Source: Bordetella parapertussis (GTDB lineage Bacteria > Pseudomonadota > Gammaproteobacteria > Burkholderiales > Burkholderiaceae_B). From it: a stretch of DNA of 42,133 nucleotides. The translations under genes were made by a program, and so were the position numbers. The stretch covers positions 1-42,133 of the forward strand of contig CAMBFI010000022.1 in NCBI GenBank assembly GCA_945865935.1, in the 5' to 3' direction. Each line of letters starts with the position of its first letter. Within the stretch, counting starts at the first letter, position 1. Shown here in pieces: positions 1 through 10,253 of the stretch. The notes beneath the pieces are model-generated. The model saw only the letters and a program-made list of their open reading frames with translations, was not told the DNA's origin and searched no databases.

Positions 1-650
1 TGCGAATCGAGTGGCGTGTGATAACACTTTACTTGCTCAAGCGTACGGCGACGATAGTCAATGCCCGCATCCACATTTAGGATATCCATACGATCTTTAA
101 TTAACTCGATCGCTGGCAAGATCCGATCACGATGCAAGCCGTCGGGGTAAAGGGTCGAAGGCTCGTAATTGGACGTCATGACAAACGACGTCCCGTATTC
201 GAAGAACTTCAATAACAAACGATACAAAATCATCGCGTCCGCCACATCAGACACGTGAAATTCATCAAAGCAAATCAGACGATAGCGCGCCGAGATTCTT
301 TTGGCGACTTCATCAAGCGGATCTTGACGGCCTTTCACTTCGTCGAGTTGACGATGCACGCTACGCATGAACTCGTGAAAGTGCAAACGCGTCTTACGCG
401 TGACGGGGACGGTTGCATAAAATGCATCCATCAAAAAACTTTTCCCGCGTCCGACACCACCCCACAAATACACGCCGCGAGGCACCTCGGGCCGCTTGAT
501 CAAGCGCTTGAGCGCACTCGACCGATCGCTCTTAAAGGCAACCCAGTCATCAAAATATTTTTGCAGGCGCTCAGTCGCCGTGCGTTGAGCGTGGTCCGGC
601 TGATAACCGCGCTCAGCCAGACTGCTCTCATAGTATTGAAGGACGTTCAA
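1..650 (-). CDS. zapE: ZapE/AFG1-family AAA+ ATPase (C-terminus beyond the window)
   Basis: Reads on the minus strand and runs off the left edge, so about the first 216 residues are visible. The N-terminus MNVLQYYESSLAERGY is typical of the family. The Walker A motif GGVGRGKS lies at residues 64-71, and the Walker B-like segment RLICFDEFHVSD follows later. The family is known as a P-loop ATPase linked to the division ring in E. coli (ZapE) and to mitochondrial protein quality control in eukaryotes (AFG1). There is no ATG in the open frame, so I chose the TTG at 648-650, 7 nt after the lpdA stop. No clear ribosome site is visible, so it is probably translated by coupling as the last gene of the odhA-odhB-lpdA operon. 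Family assignment is firm; the start is less so. Confidence 0.9.
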   Translation of the reverse strand, partial: MNVLQYYESSLAERGYQPDHAQRTATERLQKYFDDWVAFKSDRSSALKRLIKRPEVPRGVYLWGGVGRGKSFLMDAFYATVPVTRKTRLHFHEFMRSVHRQLDEVKGRQDPLDEVAKRISARYRLICFDEFHVSDVADAMILYRLLLKFFEYGTSFVMTSNYEPSTLYPDGLHRDRILPAIELIKDRMDILNVDAGIDYRRRTLEQVKCYHTPLDS

Positions 651-657
651 GAAAGCT

Positions 658-2088
658 TCAGAAATTAAGCGCGCGTTTATCTACAGCCAACGCAGCTTCT
701 TTCATGGACTCCGACAAGGTGGGATGTGCATGACAGATACGAGCGATATCTTCGGCTGCACCACGGAACTCCATAATGGTGACGGCCTCGGCAATCAACT
801 CAGAAGCCATTGGGCCAATAATATGCACGCCCAGTACTTCATCGGTTGTCGCATCGGCCAAGATCTTCACAAAGCCCGTGGTATCACCCAAGGCACGCGC
901 TCGACCGTTAGCCAAGAACGGGAAACTGCCCGCCTTGTACGCACGACCTGAGGCCTTGAGTTGCTGCTCGGTCTGACCCACCCAAGAGATCTCGGGCGAG
1001 GTGTAGATCACCCAAGGAATGGTGTTGAAGTTGACATGGCCGTGCTGCCCGCCGATACGTTCCGCAACGGCGACGCCCTCTTCTTCTGCCTTATGCGCAA
1101 GCATCGGGCCACGCACCACATCACCGACCGCCCAAACGTTGGCCAGGTTAGTTTTGCAATCGCCATCGACCACGACAAAGCCACGCTCGTCGAGCTTGAG
1201 TCCCACCGCATCAGGATTCAGTCCGCCGGTGTAAGGCACACGACCAATCGACACGATTAGCTTATCAACAACTAGTTTTTGCTCAGCGCCGGCGGCGTCG
1301 GTATACGGTACTGTGACTTGCTTGGCGGTAGCTTTGATGTCACCGAGCTTGACGCCCATGTGAATCGACAAGCCTTGCTTAGTGAAAATTTTGTACGCTT
1401 CTTTTGCAACCTGCGTATCGACGGCCGCCAGAAACTCGGGCATGGCTTCGAGTACGGTCACCTCAGCACCGAGACGACGCCACACACTGCCCATCTCCAG
1501 ACCAATGACACCCGCACCAATAACGCCAAGCTTCTTAGGTACGGCACCAATGTTGAGTGCACCGTCGTTAGACAAGATCTGTTGCTCATCGAATGGCAAG
1601 CCTGGTAGTTCGCGCGCCGAAGAACCCGTCGCGATCACAACATGCTTGCCCACGAGATCTGCCGTCGTGGTACCGGACACTTTGATTGCCCAACCACCAT
1701 CGACTTGACCCGCAAAAGCACCTTTGCCATGAAAGAACGTTACTTTGTTTTTTTTCAAAAGATACAAAATGCCGTCGTTGTTTTGCTTAACCACATCATT
1801 TTTACGACCGACCATTTTGTCGAGCTTCAGAGACACACCCTTGACTTCAATGCCGTGCTCGGCAAAGTGGTGGTTCGCTTGTTCAAAATGCTCGGACGAT
1901 TGCAACAACGCCTTGGAAGGAATACAGCCCACGTTGGTGCAGGTGCCGCCAGGAGCGGGACCACCCGTACCGTTCTGCCATGCATCAATACACGCGACCG
2001 ACATACCCAACTGTGCGGCGCGAATCGCGGCGATATAGCCACCTGGTCCTGCACCAATAACGACTACATCAAATTGATTTGAAGACAT
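658..2088 (-). CDS. lpdA: Dihydrolipoamide dehydrogenase (E3 of 2-oxoglutarate dehydrogenase)
   Basis: Flavoprotein that reoxidises the dihydrolipoyl group of E2 and passes electrons to NAD+. Its 476 residues match the family length. The FAD-binding GAGPGGYIAA is near residue 12, and the redox disulfide is C50/C55 in GGTCTNVGCIPSK. An NAD-binding GAGVIGLE motif is mid-protein. The catalytic histidine motif HAHPTLSE lies near the C-terminus. The ATG is preceded by TTGGGA. It starts 13 nt after odhB and is therefore most likely the E3 of the 2-oxoglutarate complex, although an E3 can also serve pyruvate dehydrogenase or the glycine system. The symbol odhL would be equally suitable. Confidence 0.95.
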   Translation of the reverse strand: MSSNQFDVVVIGAGPGGYIAAIRAAQLGMSVACIDAWQNGTGGPAPGGTCTNVGCIPSKALLQSSEHFEQANHHFAEHGIEVKGVSLKLDKMVGRKNDVVKQNNDGILYLLKKNKVTFFHGKGAFAGQVDGGWAIKVSGTTTADLVGKHVVIATGSSARELPGLPFDEQQILSNDGALNIGAVPKKLGVIGAGVIGLEMGSVWRRLGAEVTVLEAMPEFLAAVDTQVAKEAYKIFTKQGLSIHMGVKLGDIKATAKQVTVPYTDAAGAEQKLVVDKLIVSIGRVPYTGGLNPDAVGLKLDERGFVVVDGDCKTNLANVWAVGDVVRGPMLAHKAEEEGVAVAERIGGQHGHVNFNTIPWVIYTSPEISWVGQTEQQLKASGRAYKAGSFPFLANGRARALGDTTGFVKILADATTDEVLGVHIIGPMASELIAEAVTIMEFRGAAEDIARICHAHPTLSESMKEAALAVDKRALNF

Positions 2089-2101
2089 AAGTATCCCAAG
2101 C

Positions 2102-3328
2102 TTAAATTTCGAGCAGCAGACGCTGTGGATCTTCGAGCGCTTCTTTCATTGCGACCAGACCCAACACTGCTTCGCGACCGTCGATGATGCGATGGTCATA
2201 AGACATTGCTAAATAGTTGATCGGGCGAATCACGATCTGACCCTTTTCAACAACCGCGCGCTCTTTCGTGGCATGCACGCCCAAAATAGCGGACTGTGGT
2301 GGGTTGATGATTGGGGTCGACAACATCGAACCGAACACACCGCCGTTCGAAATTGAGAACGTACCACCAGTCATTTCTTCAATCCCGAGTTTGCCTTCGC
2401 CTGCGCGCTTACCGAAGTCAGCGATTGTCTTTTCAATATCGGCAATCGATAGTTGATCGGCGTTACGCAGAATCGGCACCACCAAGCCACGTGGGCTACC
2501 TACTGCGATACCAATATCGAAGTAGCCGTGATAGATGATGTCTTTACCATCAACGGAAGCGTTCAGTAAGGGGTAACGCTTGAGCGCTGCGACGGCAGCC
2601 TTCACAAAGAAGGACATGAAGCCGAGCTTCACACCGTGCTCTTTCTCGAACTTGTCTTTGTATAGATTACGGAGATCAATCACTGCCTGCATATTGACTT
2701 CGTTAAACGTCGTCAGAATCGCGTTGTCTTGTTGCGACTGCAACAGACGCTCGGCCACACGTGCACGCAGACGGCTCATGGGCACACGCTGCTCTGGGCG
2801 ACCATCGAGCGATTGTGTCATGGGCACACTTGGGTTGGCCAAGGGTGCAGCTTTTGCAGCGGGAGCCGTCGACGCAGTCGATGCATTCAGCGCATCGCCC
2901 TTGGTAATACGACCGTCACGACCTGAGCCAGTGACCGAGGCCGCCGACACACCTTTGTCAGCGAGAATCTTCGAAGCGGCAGGCGATGCGATCGCGCCCG
3001 AGGCTGAAGCAGGAGCTGGCGCGGCTGCGGCTACCGGAGCGGCTACGGCAGCAGTCGGTGCGGCAGCGGATACTGCCGCGGCTTTACCTTCTGTATCAAT
3101 CCGAGCAAGGACTTCACCCGAAGTCACCATGCTGCCATTCGCTTTAACGATTTCAGACAGCACACCTGAGGCAGGTGCAGGTACTTCAAGTACGACTTTG
3201 TCCGTCTCAACTTCGATCAAGATCTCGTCCGCTTCGACCGCCTGTCCTGGTTGTTTTTTCCAGGTGAGCAGTGTCGCTTCGGACACTGATTCAGATAACT
3301 GCGGAACAACGACGTTTGTGATTGCCAT
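2102..3328 (-). CDS. odhB: 2-oxoglutarate dehydrogenase E2, dihydrolipoyllysine succinyltransferase
   Basis: Core E2 subunit that transfers succinyl from E1 to CoA through a swinging lipoyl arm. The order in 408 residues is: an N-terminal lipoyl domain with the lipoylated lysine K44 in ETDK, a long Ala/Pro-rich linker (about 85-115), a peripheral-subunit-binding domain (ASPAASKILADKG onward), a second Ala-rich linker, and the catalytic acyltransferase domain. The catalytic histidine is at about residue 379 in SYDHRIIDGRE. There is a single lipoyl domain, as expected for succinyltransferases. It lies 39 nt after odhA and 13 nt before lpdA. The GC-rich Ala linker creates long reverse-strand open frames that are not genes. 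Confidence 0.96.
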   Translation of the reverse strand: MAITNVVVPQLSESVSEATLLTWKKQPGQAVEADEILIEVETDKVVLEVPAPASGVLSEIVKANGSMVTSGEVLARIDTEGKAAAVSAAAPTAAVAAPVAAAAPAPASASGAIASPAASKILADKGVSAASVTGSGRDGRITKGDALNASTASTAPAAKAAPLANPSVPMTQSLDGRPEQRVPMSRLRARVAERLLQSQQDNAILTTFNEVNMQAVIDLRNLYKDKFEKEHGVKLGFMSFFVKAAVAALKRYPLLNASVDGKDIIYHGYFDIGIAVGSPRGLVVPILRNADQLSIADIEKTIADFGKRAGEGKLGIEEMTGGTFSISNGGVFGSMLSTPIINPPQSAILGVHATKERAVVEKGQIVIRPINYLAMSYDHRIIDGREAVLGLVAMKEALEDPQRLLLEI

Positions 3329-3367
3329 TATATTTTTTCCGTAATTGAATAGATTCGATTATTTGGA

Positions 3368-6235
3368 TTACTTGGTCAGCATGAAGGACTTGAACTTACC
3401 GAAAGCTTGTTCAACAAGCGCCTTCTGTTGTTCAAGATGCTTAGCCAAATAACCGACAGCAGGCGATGCCGAAGCAACACGTCCTGCATAACCGAGTTTT
3501 TGACCGCTCGACATATTTTGGTAGAGGTGGTGCTGAACGTAGAACCAAGAGCCTTGGTTCTGCGGCTCATCCTGCACCCACACCACTTCAGTGGCTTTTG
3601 GATACTTGCGTAACTCAGCCTCAAAGGTTTTATGTGCGAACGGGTATAACTGCTCGGCCCGAATGATGGCAACGGTGTTGTCCTTGCGCTCTTTACGACC
3701 ATTGATCAAGTCGTAATAAACCTTGCCCGAGCACACAAGCACCCGCTTGACCGACGCCGCGTTGATCTTGTCATCGACCTCAGCAATGATTGGGCGGAAA
3801 CGACCAATCGACAAATCCGACATCGGCGAACCGGCATCTTTATTACGCAGCAACGACTTAGGGGTCAAGATCACCAAGGGCTTGCGGAACTTACGCACCA
3901 TCTGACGACGCAACAGATGAAAAATCTGCGCAGCCGAAGTCGGTTGCACCACCTGGATATTGTTATCGGCACACAACTGCAAGAAACGCTCAATACGAGC
4001 TGATGAGTGTTCTGGGCCTTGGCCTTCGTAACCATGCGGCAACATCAAGGTGAGACCCGACTGGCGGCCCCACTTCGCTTCGCCCGACACGATGAACTGG
4101 TCGATCACTACTTGGGCACCGTTCACGAAATCACCAAACTGCGCTTCCCAAATCGTCAAGGTATTTGGATCTGCACACGAGTAACCGTACTCAAAGCCCA
4201 ACACCGCCTCTTCGGACAGCACTGAGTCAATCACGGTAAAGGGTGCCTGGCCATCCGAAACGTTTTGCAGAGGAACATAAGAACCGTCATCCCAGCGCTC
4301 ACGATTTTGATCGTGCAACACGGCATGGCGGTGTGTGAAAGTGCCGCGACCGGAATCCTGACCCGTGATACGCACGGCATAGCCCGCAGCAACGAGCGTT
4401 GCAAACGCCAGATGCTCGCCCATCCCCCAGTCGAGGTTCTGTTCGCCACGCGCCATCGCACGGCGATCATTTAACAGCTTTGTGACCAACGAATGCGGCG
4501 TGAACCCGTCGGGCACTGTGGTGAGTTTTTCACCAATACGCTTGAGTTCTGCAGCCGGCACAGCCGTGTCAGCCTGATCCGTCCACTTCGCGCTTAAGTA
4601 AGGTGCCCAGTCAATCGCATACTTACTCTTGTAGTTCGTGAGCACAGGCTCGATCGTACGACGACCATCTTCCATATAGCGACGATAGTCCTTCACGAAC
4701 TGATCGCCCTCGCCCGCCTGCAGCACACCTTGTGCCGTCAACTTGTCAGAATAAAACTGACGTGTGCCCGGATGCGCACCAATACGCTTGTACATCAAAG
4801 GCTGCGTAAGGGATGGCGTGTCTTGTTCGTTATGTCCAAGCTTGCGGAAGCAAACGATGTCGACCACGACATCGCGACCAAACTGCATGCGGAAGTCGAG
4901 CGCCAGGCGTGTTGCAAATACAACAGCTTCCGGATCATCGCCATTGACGTGGAACACGGGCGCTTCAATCATTTTTGAAACGTCAGTGCAATAAATAGTA
5001 GAACGTGTGTCACGTGGATCGGAGGTCGTGAAACCAATCTGGTTGTTAATCACCAGATGCACCGTACCGCCCGTGCCGTAGCCGCGTGTTTCGGCAAGGT
5101 TCAAGGTTTCCATCACAACACCTTGACCAGCAAACGCGGCATCACCATGCACAAGCACCGGCAACACTTGTTTGTAGCCATCTGCACCGCGACGCTCTTG
5201 ACGCGCACGCACGCTACCTTCGACGACAGGGTTCACGATCTCAAGGTGCGACGGGTTAAACGCTAGCGACAAATGCATGGGACCGCCACGCGTAGACAAG
5301 TCGCTTGAAAAACCGTTGTGATATTTCACGTCGCCGTCGGTGAGGCCTTCAGCATGATGGCCTTCGAACTCAGCAAACAAATCACCAGGCATCTTGCCCA
5401 TGATGTTTACCAGCATATTCAAACGACCGCGGTGCGCCATACCCACCACGATTTCTTGCACACCGGACTCGCCGGCGTGATTCACGAGCTCGTCCATCGA
5501 GGCAATAAAGCTTTCACCGCCTTCTAGCGAGAAACGCTTTTGTCCCACATATTTTGTATGGAGATAACGCTCAAGGCCTTCAGCCTCGGTCAGCTGCTGC
5601 AAAATATGCTTTTTACGCTCTGGCGCCGCGGTCGGTGCGCTCAGTGTCGACTCGAGGCGCTCTTGTACCCAACGCTTCACGGCTGGGTCAGAGGCATGCA
5701 TAAACTCTGTACCAATCGAGCGACAGTAGGTATCTTTTAGAGCCTTGATGATGTCGCGCAGCGTCATCGTCGTGGCTTTACTGAAATACGTGTTAGTCGC
5801 TGAAAACACTTGATCCAGATCCGCTTCGGTCAAGCCGTAAAACGCAGGATCAAGCTCGGGGATAGCCGGGCGATCTTGACGCTTGAGCGGATCCAAGTCA
5901 GCCCAGCGCGAACCCAGCGAGCGGTAAGCGGCGATCAAGGATTGCACGTGCACTTGTTTCATCGCGACGGCGAGGTCGGGTTCTTGTCCCCGCTGCACAA
6001 AAGCATTCGCTTTGGCACGCAAGGCAAACGACTCTACGACGGGTGCGTGCGCTTGATCGCGCGTGGCTTCTTGACCATCGGTCGCAGGCATATGCTGCAA
6101 CTGATCAAAATAATTTCGCCAATTATCTGGAACCGAACCTGGATTGTCCAGATAGGCCTCGTAGAGTTCTTCTACGTACGGCGCATTGCCGCCAAAGAGA
6201 TAAGAGTTCTGTAGTGATTCAAGTTCTGATGACAT
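3368..6235 (-). CDS. odhA: 2-oxoglutarate dehydrogenase E1 component
   Basis: Thiamine-diphosphate-dependent decarboxylase that starts conversion of 2-oxoglutarate to succinyl-CoA in the TCA cycle. At 955 residues it has the usual SucA length. Family motifs visible are the N-terminal SYLFGGNAPYVEELYEAYL used in complex assembly, GMAHRGRLNML at residues 265-275, the thiamine-region segment DIVCFRKLGHNEQDTPS, and HGYEGQGPEHSSAR in the C-terminal half. First gene of the minus-strand operon odhA-odhB-lpdA-zapE. It is divergent from maeB across a 278-bp gap that holds its promoter and a small leader hairpin. Confidence 0.97.
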   Translation of the reverse strand: MSSELESLQNSYLFGGNAPYVEELYEAYLDNPGSVPDNWRNYFDQLQHMPATDGQEATRDQAHAPVVESFALRAKANAFVQRGQEPDLAVAMKQVHVQSLIAAYRSLGSRWADLDPLKRQDRPAIPELDPAFYGLTEADLDQVFSATNTYFSKATTMTLRDIIKALKDTYCRSIGTEFMHASDPAVKRWVQERLESTLSAPTAAPERKKHILQQLTEAEGLERYLHTKYVGQKRFSLEGGESFIASMDELVNHAGESGVQEIVVGMAHRGRLNMLVNIMGKMPGDLFAEFEGHHAEGLTDGDVKYHNGFSSDLSTRGGPMHLSLAFNPSHLEIVNPVVEGSVRARQERRGADGYKQVLPVLVHGDAAFAGQGVVMETLNLAETRGYGTGGTVHLVINNQIGFTTSDPRDTRSTIYCTDVSKMIEAPVFHVNGDDPEAVVFATRLALDFRMQFGRDVVVDIVCFRKLGHNEQDTPSLTQPLMYKRIGAHPGTRQFYSDKLTAQGVLQAGEGDQFVKDYRRYMEDGRRTIEPVLTNYKSKYAIDWAPYLSAKWTDQADTAVPAAELKRIGEKLTTVPDGFTPHSLVTKLLNDRRAMARGEQNLDWGMGEHLAFATLVAAGYAVRITGQDSGRGTFTHRHAVLHDQNRERWDDGSYVPLQNVSDGQAPFTVIDSVLSEEAVLGFEYGYSCADPNTLTIWEAQFGDFVNGAQVVIDQFIVSGEAKWGRQSGLTLMLPHGYEGQGPEHSSARIERFLQLCADNNIQVVQPTSAAQIFHLLRRQMVRKFRKPLVILTPKSLLRNKDAGSPMSDLSIGRFRPIIAEVDDKINAASVKRVLVCSGKVYYDLINGRKERKDNTVAIIRAEQLYPFAHKTFEAELRKYPKATEVVWVQDEPQNQGSWFYVQHHLYQNMSSGQKLGYAGRVASASPAVGYLAKHLEQQKALVEQAFGKFKSFMLTK

Positions 6236-6253
6236 GTTAGCGCTTCACCTATT

Positions 6254-6268
6254 CGAGTGCTTCACTCG
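6254..6268 (-). promoter_or_regulatory. Small perfect hairpin in the odhA leader
   Basis: On the minus strand CGAGTG-AAG-CACTCG forms a 6-bp stem with a 3-nt loop, ending 18 nt before the odhA ATG and just upstream of the weak ribosome site (AGGTGAAG). It could affect mRNA stability or ribosome access. The structure is seen; any role is inferred. Confidence 0.35.
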
Positions 6269-6362
6269 TTACGATGCAGGAATACCTTCCGTTTTTCGGC
6301 CAAACCGATGGGCGGATAGCGGGGCAGAAGGCGGTTATAGGAGCCTTAAGAGCCGGCACGAG

Positions 6363-6368
6363 AGTATA
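6363..6368 (-). promoter_or_regulatory. Possible -10 box of the odhA promoter
   Basis: Reading toward odhA, TATACT is a near-consensus sigma-70 -10 hexamer about 128 nt upstream of the start codon. No good -35 is found 16-18 nt further upstream, so this is tentative and may need an activator. The rest of the 6236-6513 gap holds the leader hairpin, the maeB promoter and no small ORF I can support. Confidence 0.35.
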
Positions 6369-6461
6369 CCCTTAAGTCCTTAGATTTGCTGAAGATTTTT
6401 TGACTCAATGGTGCGATGCAAAATCGAAAGAATCTATTCAATATGGTGCCCTGAGGTCTTC

Positions 6462-6490
6462 TTGACGGTAAGCTTACATACAACTGTCTA
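6462..6490 (+). promoter_or_regulatory. Putative maeB promoter with a palindrome in the spacer
   Basis: TTGACG (6462-6467), a 17-nt spacer and a weak TGTCTA (6485-6490) sit about 24 nt upstream of maeB. The spacer contains the perfect 10-bp palindrome GTAAGCTTAC (6468-6477), a possible repressor site. The -35 is good and the -10 poor. Confidence 0.4.
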
Positions 6491-6513
6491 AAACAACATA
6501 ACCAAAGTGAATC

Positions 6514-8799
6514 ATGGACGAAAACCTATCCAAACTTGCGCTGGACTACCACGCCTACCCTACGCCCGGCAAAATCTCTGTGACGCCTACCAAACCGTTA
6601 GCGAATCAGGATGATTTGTCTCTGGCCTATTCGCCAGGCGTCGCCGCTGCCTGCATGGCTATCTATGCGGACGGTGATGAGGCGGCTGCGAAATACACGT
6701 CCCGCTCTAATTTGGTCGCAGTGATCACCAACGGGACCGCCGTGCTTGGATTAGGCAATATCGGCCCCCTCGCCGCCAAGCCAGTGATGGAGGGCAAAGG
6801 CTGTCTCTTTAAAAAATTTGCTGGTATCGATGTCTTTGATATCGAACTCGCTGAAACAGACCCAGACAAGTTGGTGGACATCATTGCCGCGTTAGAGCCC
6901 ACGCTTGGCGGGATCAACCTGGAAGACATCAAAGCACCAGAGTGCTTCTACATCGAGCGCAAGTTACGCGAACGCATGAAGATTCCGGTCTTCCATGACG
7001 ACCAACACGGTACGGCAATCATTTCCTCTGCAGCCATCATGAACGGCCTCAAGGTCGTGGGCAAACGCATGGACCAAGTCAAGCTAGTGGTGTCCGGCGC
7101 GGGCGCGGCGGCGATTGCCTGCCTTGATTTACTGGTGCACCTGGGCATTTCCAAAAAGAATATTTTCGTATGTGACTCTCGTGGTGTGATCTGGGAAGGC
7201 CGCGAAACGAACATGGAAGAAAACAAAAAACGTTACGCACAACAGACCTCGTTACGCACCTTGGCTGACGCAATGGTGGGAGCAGACGTTTTTCTCGGAT
7301 GTTCGGCTGCAGGCGTGGTGAATGCCGAGATGGTCAAAAGCATGGGAACACAACCCTTGATTCTGGCACTCGCCAACCCGGAGCCCGAGATTCGCCCAGA
7401 GATCGCCAAAGCCGCTCGGCCAGATTGCATTATTGCAACGGGCCGTTCCGACTACCCGAACCAAGTCAACAACGTGCTGTGCTTCCCCTTCATCTTCCGC
7501 GGCGCACTCGATGCTGGCGCAAGCCGCATCACCGAGGAGATGAAACTGGCTTGCGTCAAAGCAATCGCAGAGCTCGCCGAAGCAGAACAAAGCGACGAGG
7601 TAGCGCAGGCTTACGCGGGACAGGACCTCACCTTTGGTCCCGACTACATTATTCCGAAACCGTTTGATCCACGCTTAATCGTACAAATTGCCCCAGCCGT
7701 TGCACAAGCAGCGGCAGACTCTGGCGTGGCCCGCCGTCCGATCAAAGACATGGAGGCCTATAAACAAAAGCTGCTGGCGATGGTGTATCACTCCGGTCAG
7801 CTGATGAGCCCTCTGTTCACACAGGCTAAACGTGCACCAAAGCGGGTCATCTATGCGGATGGCGAAGACGAGCGCGTACTGCGCGCAGCACAGACCGTCT
7901 CAGATGAAAAGATCGCTTACCCCATCCTGATTGGCCGCCCCGCGGTGATCAATATGCGTATCCAGAAAATGGGGCTACGCCTTGAGCTCGGCAAAAACGT
8001 CGAGATCGTCGATCCCGAAGATGATGCCCGCTTTACAGAGTCTTGGACCGAATACTACCGACTCAAGGGTCGTGACGGCATCACGCCAACGATCGCCAAA
8101 GCCATGGTTCGCAAGCACAATACCTTGATCGCCGTGCTGCTCCTTAAGCGCGGCGATGCAGATGCCGTACTGTGCGGCATAACCAGCCGCTTCGACAACC
8201 AACTTAAGTATGTTGAAGACGTGATCGGCATGCAACCAGGCGCCTCAACCTTTGCCACCATGAACGTACTGATGCTGCCCGATCAGACCTTGTTCATTTG
8301 CGACACCCATGTCAACGAGAATCCCAGCGCGGAACAAGTTGCAGACATGACGATTCAGGCAGCGGCTGAAGTGCGACGTTTCGGGATTGTGCCAAAGGTC
8401 GCGCTGCTGTCCCACTCTAACTTTGGCAGCAGACCAACCGATTCGTCACGCAAGATGGCCCATGCGCGCAAGATGATTACAGAGCGCGCACCAACACTTG
8501 AAGTTGACGGCGAGATGCACGCTGACTCGGCGCTTTCAGAGAGCATCCGTATGGCGAGCTATCCAGACAGCACCTTGAAGGGTACAGCGAATCTACTCAT
8601 TACGCCCAACCTTGATACAGGCAACGTCACCTATAACTTACTGAAGATGACAGGTAGCAATGGGATCGCGATGGGTCCTGTCCTGCTTGGCGCGGCACGC
8701 CCTGTGCACATTCTGACAACGAGTGCCACTGTACGACGTGTGATTAACATGACTGCGCTAGCGGTCGTGGACGCACAAATGGAAGCAGAAAAAAGATAG
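6514..8799 (+). CDS. maeB: NADP-dependent malic enzyme with C-terminal phosphotransacetylase-like domain
   Basis: Oxidatively decarboxylates malate to pyruvate, giving NADPH and draining the TCA cycle toward acetyl-CoA. The 761-residue MaeB-type hybrid has an N-terminal malic enzyme part (about 1-430), with [27 protein letters not shown] and the nucleotide-binding [18 protein letters not shown]-terminal phosphotransacetylase-like domain (about 435-761) begins near [16 protein letters not shown]. In known MaeB proteins this second domain is thought to be regulatory (acetyl-CoA sensing) rather than catalytic. It is a single-gene plus-strand unit, divergent from odhA and convergent with the sdh-gltA operon, with a strong hairpin terminator just downstream. 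Confidence 0.95.
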   Translation: MDENLSKLALDYHAYPTPGKISVTPTKPLANQDDLSLAYSPGVAAACMAIYADGDEAAAKYTSRSNLVAVITNGTAVLGLGNIGPLAAKPVMEGKGCLFKKFAGIDVFDIELAETDPDKLVDIIAALEPTLGGINLEDIKAPECFYIERKLRERMKIPVFHDDQHGTAIISSAAIMNGLKVVGKRMDQVKLVVSGAGAAAIACLDLLVHLGISKKNIFVCDSRGVIWEGRETNMEENKKRYAQQTSLRTLADAMVGADVFLGCSAAGVVNAEMVKSMGTQPLILALANPEPEIRPEIAKAARPDCIIATGRSDYPNQVNNVLCFPFIFRGALDAGASRITEEMKLACVKAIAELAEAEQSDEVAQAYAGQDLTFGPDYIIPKPFDPRLIVQIAPAVAQAAADSGVARRPIKDMEAYKQKLLAMVYHSGQLMSPLFTQAKRAPKRVIYADGEDERVLRAAQTVSDEKIAYPILIGRPAVINMRIQKMGLRLELGKNVEIVDPEDDARFTESWTEYYRLKGRDGITPTIAKAMVRKHNTLIAVLLLKRGDADAVLCGITSRFDNQLKYVEDVIGMQPGASTFATMNVLMLPDQTLFICDTHVNENPSAEQVADMTIQAAAEVRRFGIVPKVALLSHSNFGSRPTDSSRKMAHARKMITERAPTLEVDGEMHADSALSESIRMASYPDSTLKGTANLLITPNLDTGNVTYNLLKMTGSNGIAMGPVLLGAARPVHILTTSATVRRVINMTALAVVDAQMEAEKR

Positions 8800-8813
8800 T
8801 CATCGCTGCATAT

Positions 8814-8843
8814 AAAAAAGACTGCCACCTGGCAGTCTTTTTC
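8814..8843. terminator. Intrinsic terminator shared by maeB and gltA (bidirectional)
   Basis: A-tract, stem GACTGCC, loop ACCT, stem GGCAGTC, then a T-run. Because the A- and T-tracts flank a symmetric stem, it can stop transcription both from maeB on the plus strand and from the sdh-gltA operon on the minus strand. Confidence 0.88.
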
Positions 8844-8890
8844 TTGCTATCCGCTCGGCTGTGACATGCTTGAGCAGACGTCGCGAACGA

Positions 8891-10195
8891 TTACTTGCGC
8901 TTTGGCACCGGACGTGAAACGGAACCTTGATACAACTGGCGTGGACGGCCAATCTTGTACTCAGGGTCAGAGATCATTTCATTCCATTGTGCAATCCAGC
9001 CTACGGTACGTGCCAAAGCGAAGATGGCAGTAAACAAGGCAGTCGGCACACCAATTGCGCGCTGAACGATACCAGAGTAGAAGTCGACGTTCGGATACAA
9101 CTTACGGTCGACAAAGTACTGGTCTTCCAGGGCGATACGCTCAACCTCCATCGCAAGCTTAAACAGAGGATCGTTTTCCAGACCCAATGCTGCCAACACT
9201 TCTTTACAAGTCTGCTGCATGAGCTTGGCACGTGGATCGTAGTTTTTGTAGACGCGGTGCCCAAAGCCCATCAGACGCACGCCAGAGTTCTTGTCTTTGA
9301 CTTGCTCCATGAACTCACCGACTTTGGCCATACCACCCTTAGCCTGCAAGTCTTCCAACATCTGCAAGCAGGCTTCGTTCGCACCGCCGTGAGCGGGACC
9401 CCACAAACACGCCACACCTGCAGCGATTGCTGCGAATGGGTTGGTACCGGACGAACCGCACAGACGAACCGTTGAAGTCGACGCGTTCTGCTCGTGGTCT
9501 GCATGCAAAATAAAGATTCGGTCAAGCGCACGCTCAACGACTGGATTCACGACGTAGTCTTCGCAAGGCGTTGCGAACATCATGCGCAAGAAGTTGCCGG
9601 TGTAAGACAAATTGTTCTGCGGATAAATATAAGGCTGACCTTGGGAGTATTTATAAGCCATCGCAACCAGTGTCGGCATTTTTGCGATCAAACGAATGGC
9701 CGAAACGTGGCGGTGATGCGCATTCGTGATGTCAGTCGAGTCATGATAGAAGGCAGAGAGCGCCCCCACCAAACCCGTCAACACCGCCATGGGGTGTGCA
9801 TCGCGACGGAAACCTCGCAGAAAGAAATGCATCTGCTCGTTGACCATCGTGTGACGCATCACCAAACTATTGAAATCTTTTTTCTGGGTACTGTCTGGCA
9901 ACTCACCATTCAAGATGAGATAGCTGATGTCCATGAAATCGGAACCCACGGCAAGCTCTTCAATGGGATAGCCGCGATACAACAACTCGCCCTTGTCCCC
10001 GTCGATGTAGGTGATGTCGGACGAACACGAAGCGGTGGAGAGAAAACCTGGGTCGTAGGTAAACAGACCTGTTTGGCCGTAAAGCTTACGAATATCGATG
10101 ACCTGAGGGCCGACCGAACCGTTGTACATTGGAAACTCGACGGAGGGACTGCCGTCGGAGAACGAGAGCGTAGCTTTTTTGTCGGACAGTTTCAT
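8891..10195 (-). CDS. gltA: Citrate synthase (type II, hexameric family)
   Basis: Condenses oxaloacetate with acetyl-CoA, the entry step of the TCA cycle. Family motifs are [31 protein letters not shown] and [14 protein letters not shown], which include the catalytic histidines. An N-terminal domain typical of Gram-negative GltA is present. I chose the ATG at 10193-10195 ([15 protein letters not shown], 434 residues). It is preceded by AGAAGGAAC at good spacing, and 434 residues is close to E. coli GltA. An upstream in-frame start would add 17 non-conserved residues. Last gene of the sdh operon, 58 nt after sdhE; TTGACT in that gap might be part of a weak internal promoter. Confidence 0.96.
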   Translation of the reverse strand: MKLSDKKATLSFSDGSPSVEFPMYNGSVGPQVIDIRKLYGQTGLFTYDPGFLSTASCSSDITYIDGDKGELLYRGYPIEELAVGSDFMDISYLILNGELPDSTQKKDFNSLVMRHTMVNEQMHFFLRGFRRDAHPMAVLTGLVGALSAFYHDSTDITNAHHRHVSAIRLIAKMPTLVAMAYKYSQGQPYIYPQNNLSYTGNFLRMMFATPCEDYVVNPVVERALDRIFILHADHEQNASTSTVRLCGSSGTNPFAAIAAGVACLWGPAHGGANEACLQMLEDLQAKGGMAKVGEFMEQVKDKNSGVRLMGFGHRVYKNYDPRAKLMQQTCKEVLAALGLENDPLFKLAMEVERIALEDQYFVDRKLYPNVDFYSGIVQRAIGVPTALFTAIFALARTVGWIAQWNEMISDPEYKIGRPRQLYQGSVSRPVPKRK

Positions 10196-10253
10196 CGTTA
10201 GGTTCCTTCTGTAAAGTTCTCGATTCAATACCAGCCTAGTAGTCAAACCCTAC

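Noticed and set aside
2580-3344. Long plus-strand open frame opposite odhB
   Set aside because: It mirrors the Ala-rich linkers and lipoyl domain of odhB; the encoded sequence is low-complexity Ala/Thr and matches no family. Similar shadows occur opposite gltA (9494-10201), prpC (17536-18132) and prpF (20993-21589).
6370-6378. CCTTAAGTC shared by the odhA upstream region and the sdhC upstream region (13902-13910)
   Set aside because: Only 9 bp, in opposite orientation relative to the genes and at different distances from the -10 boxes; chance is a fair explanation.
10196-10246. N-terminal extension of gltA
   Set aside because: An upstream in-frame start adds 17 residues with no conservation, while the chosen ATG has a clear ribosome site.
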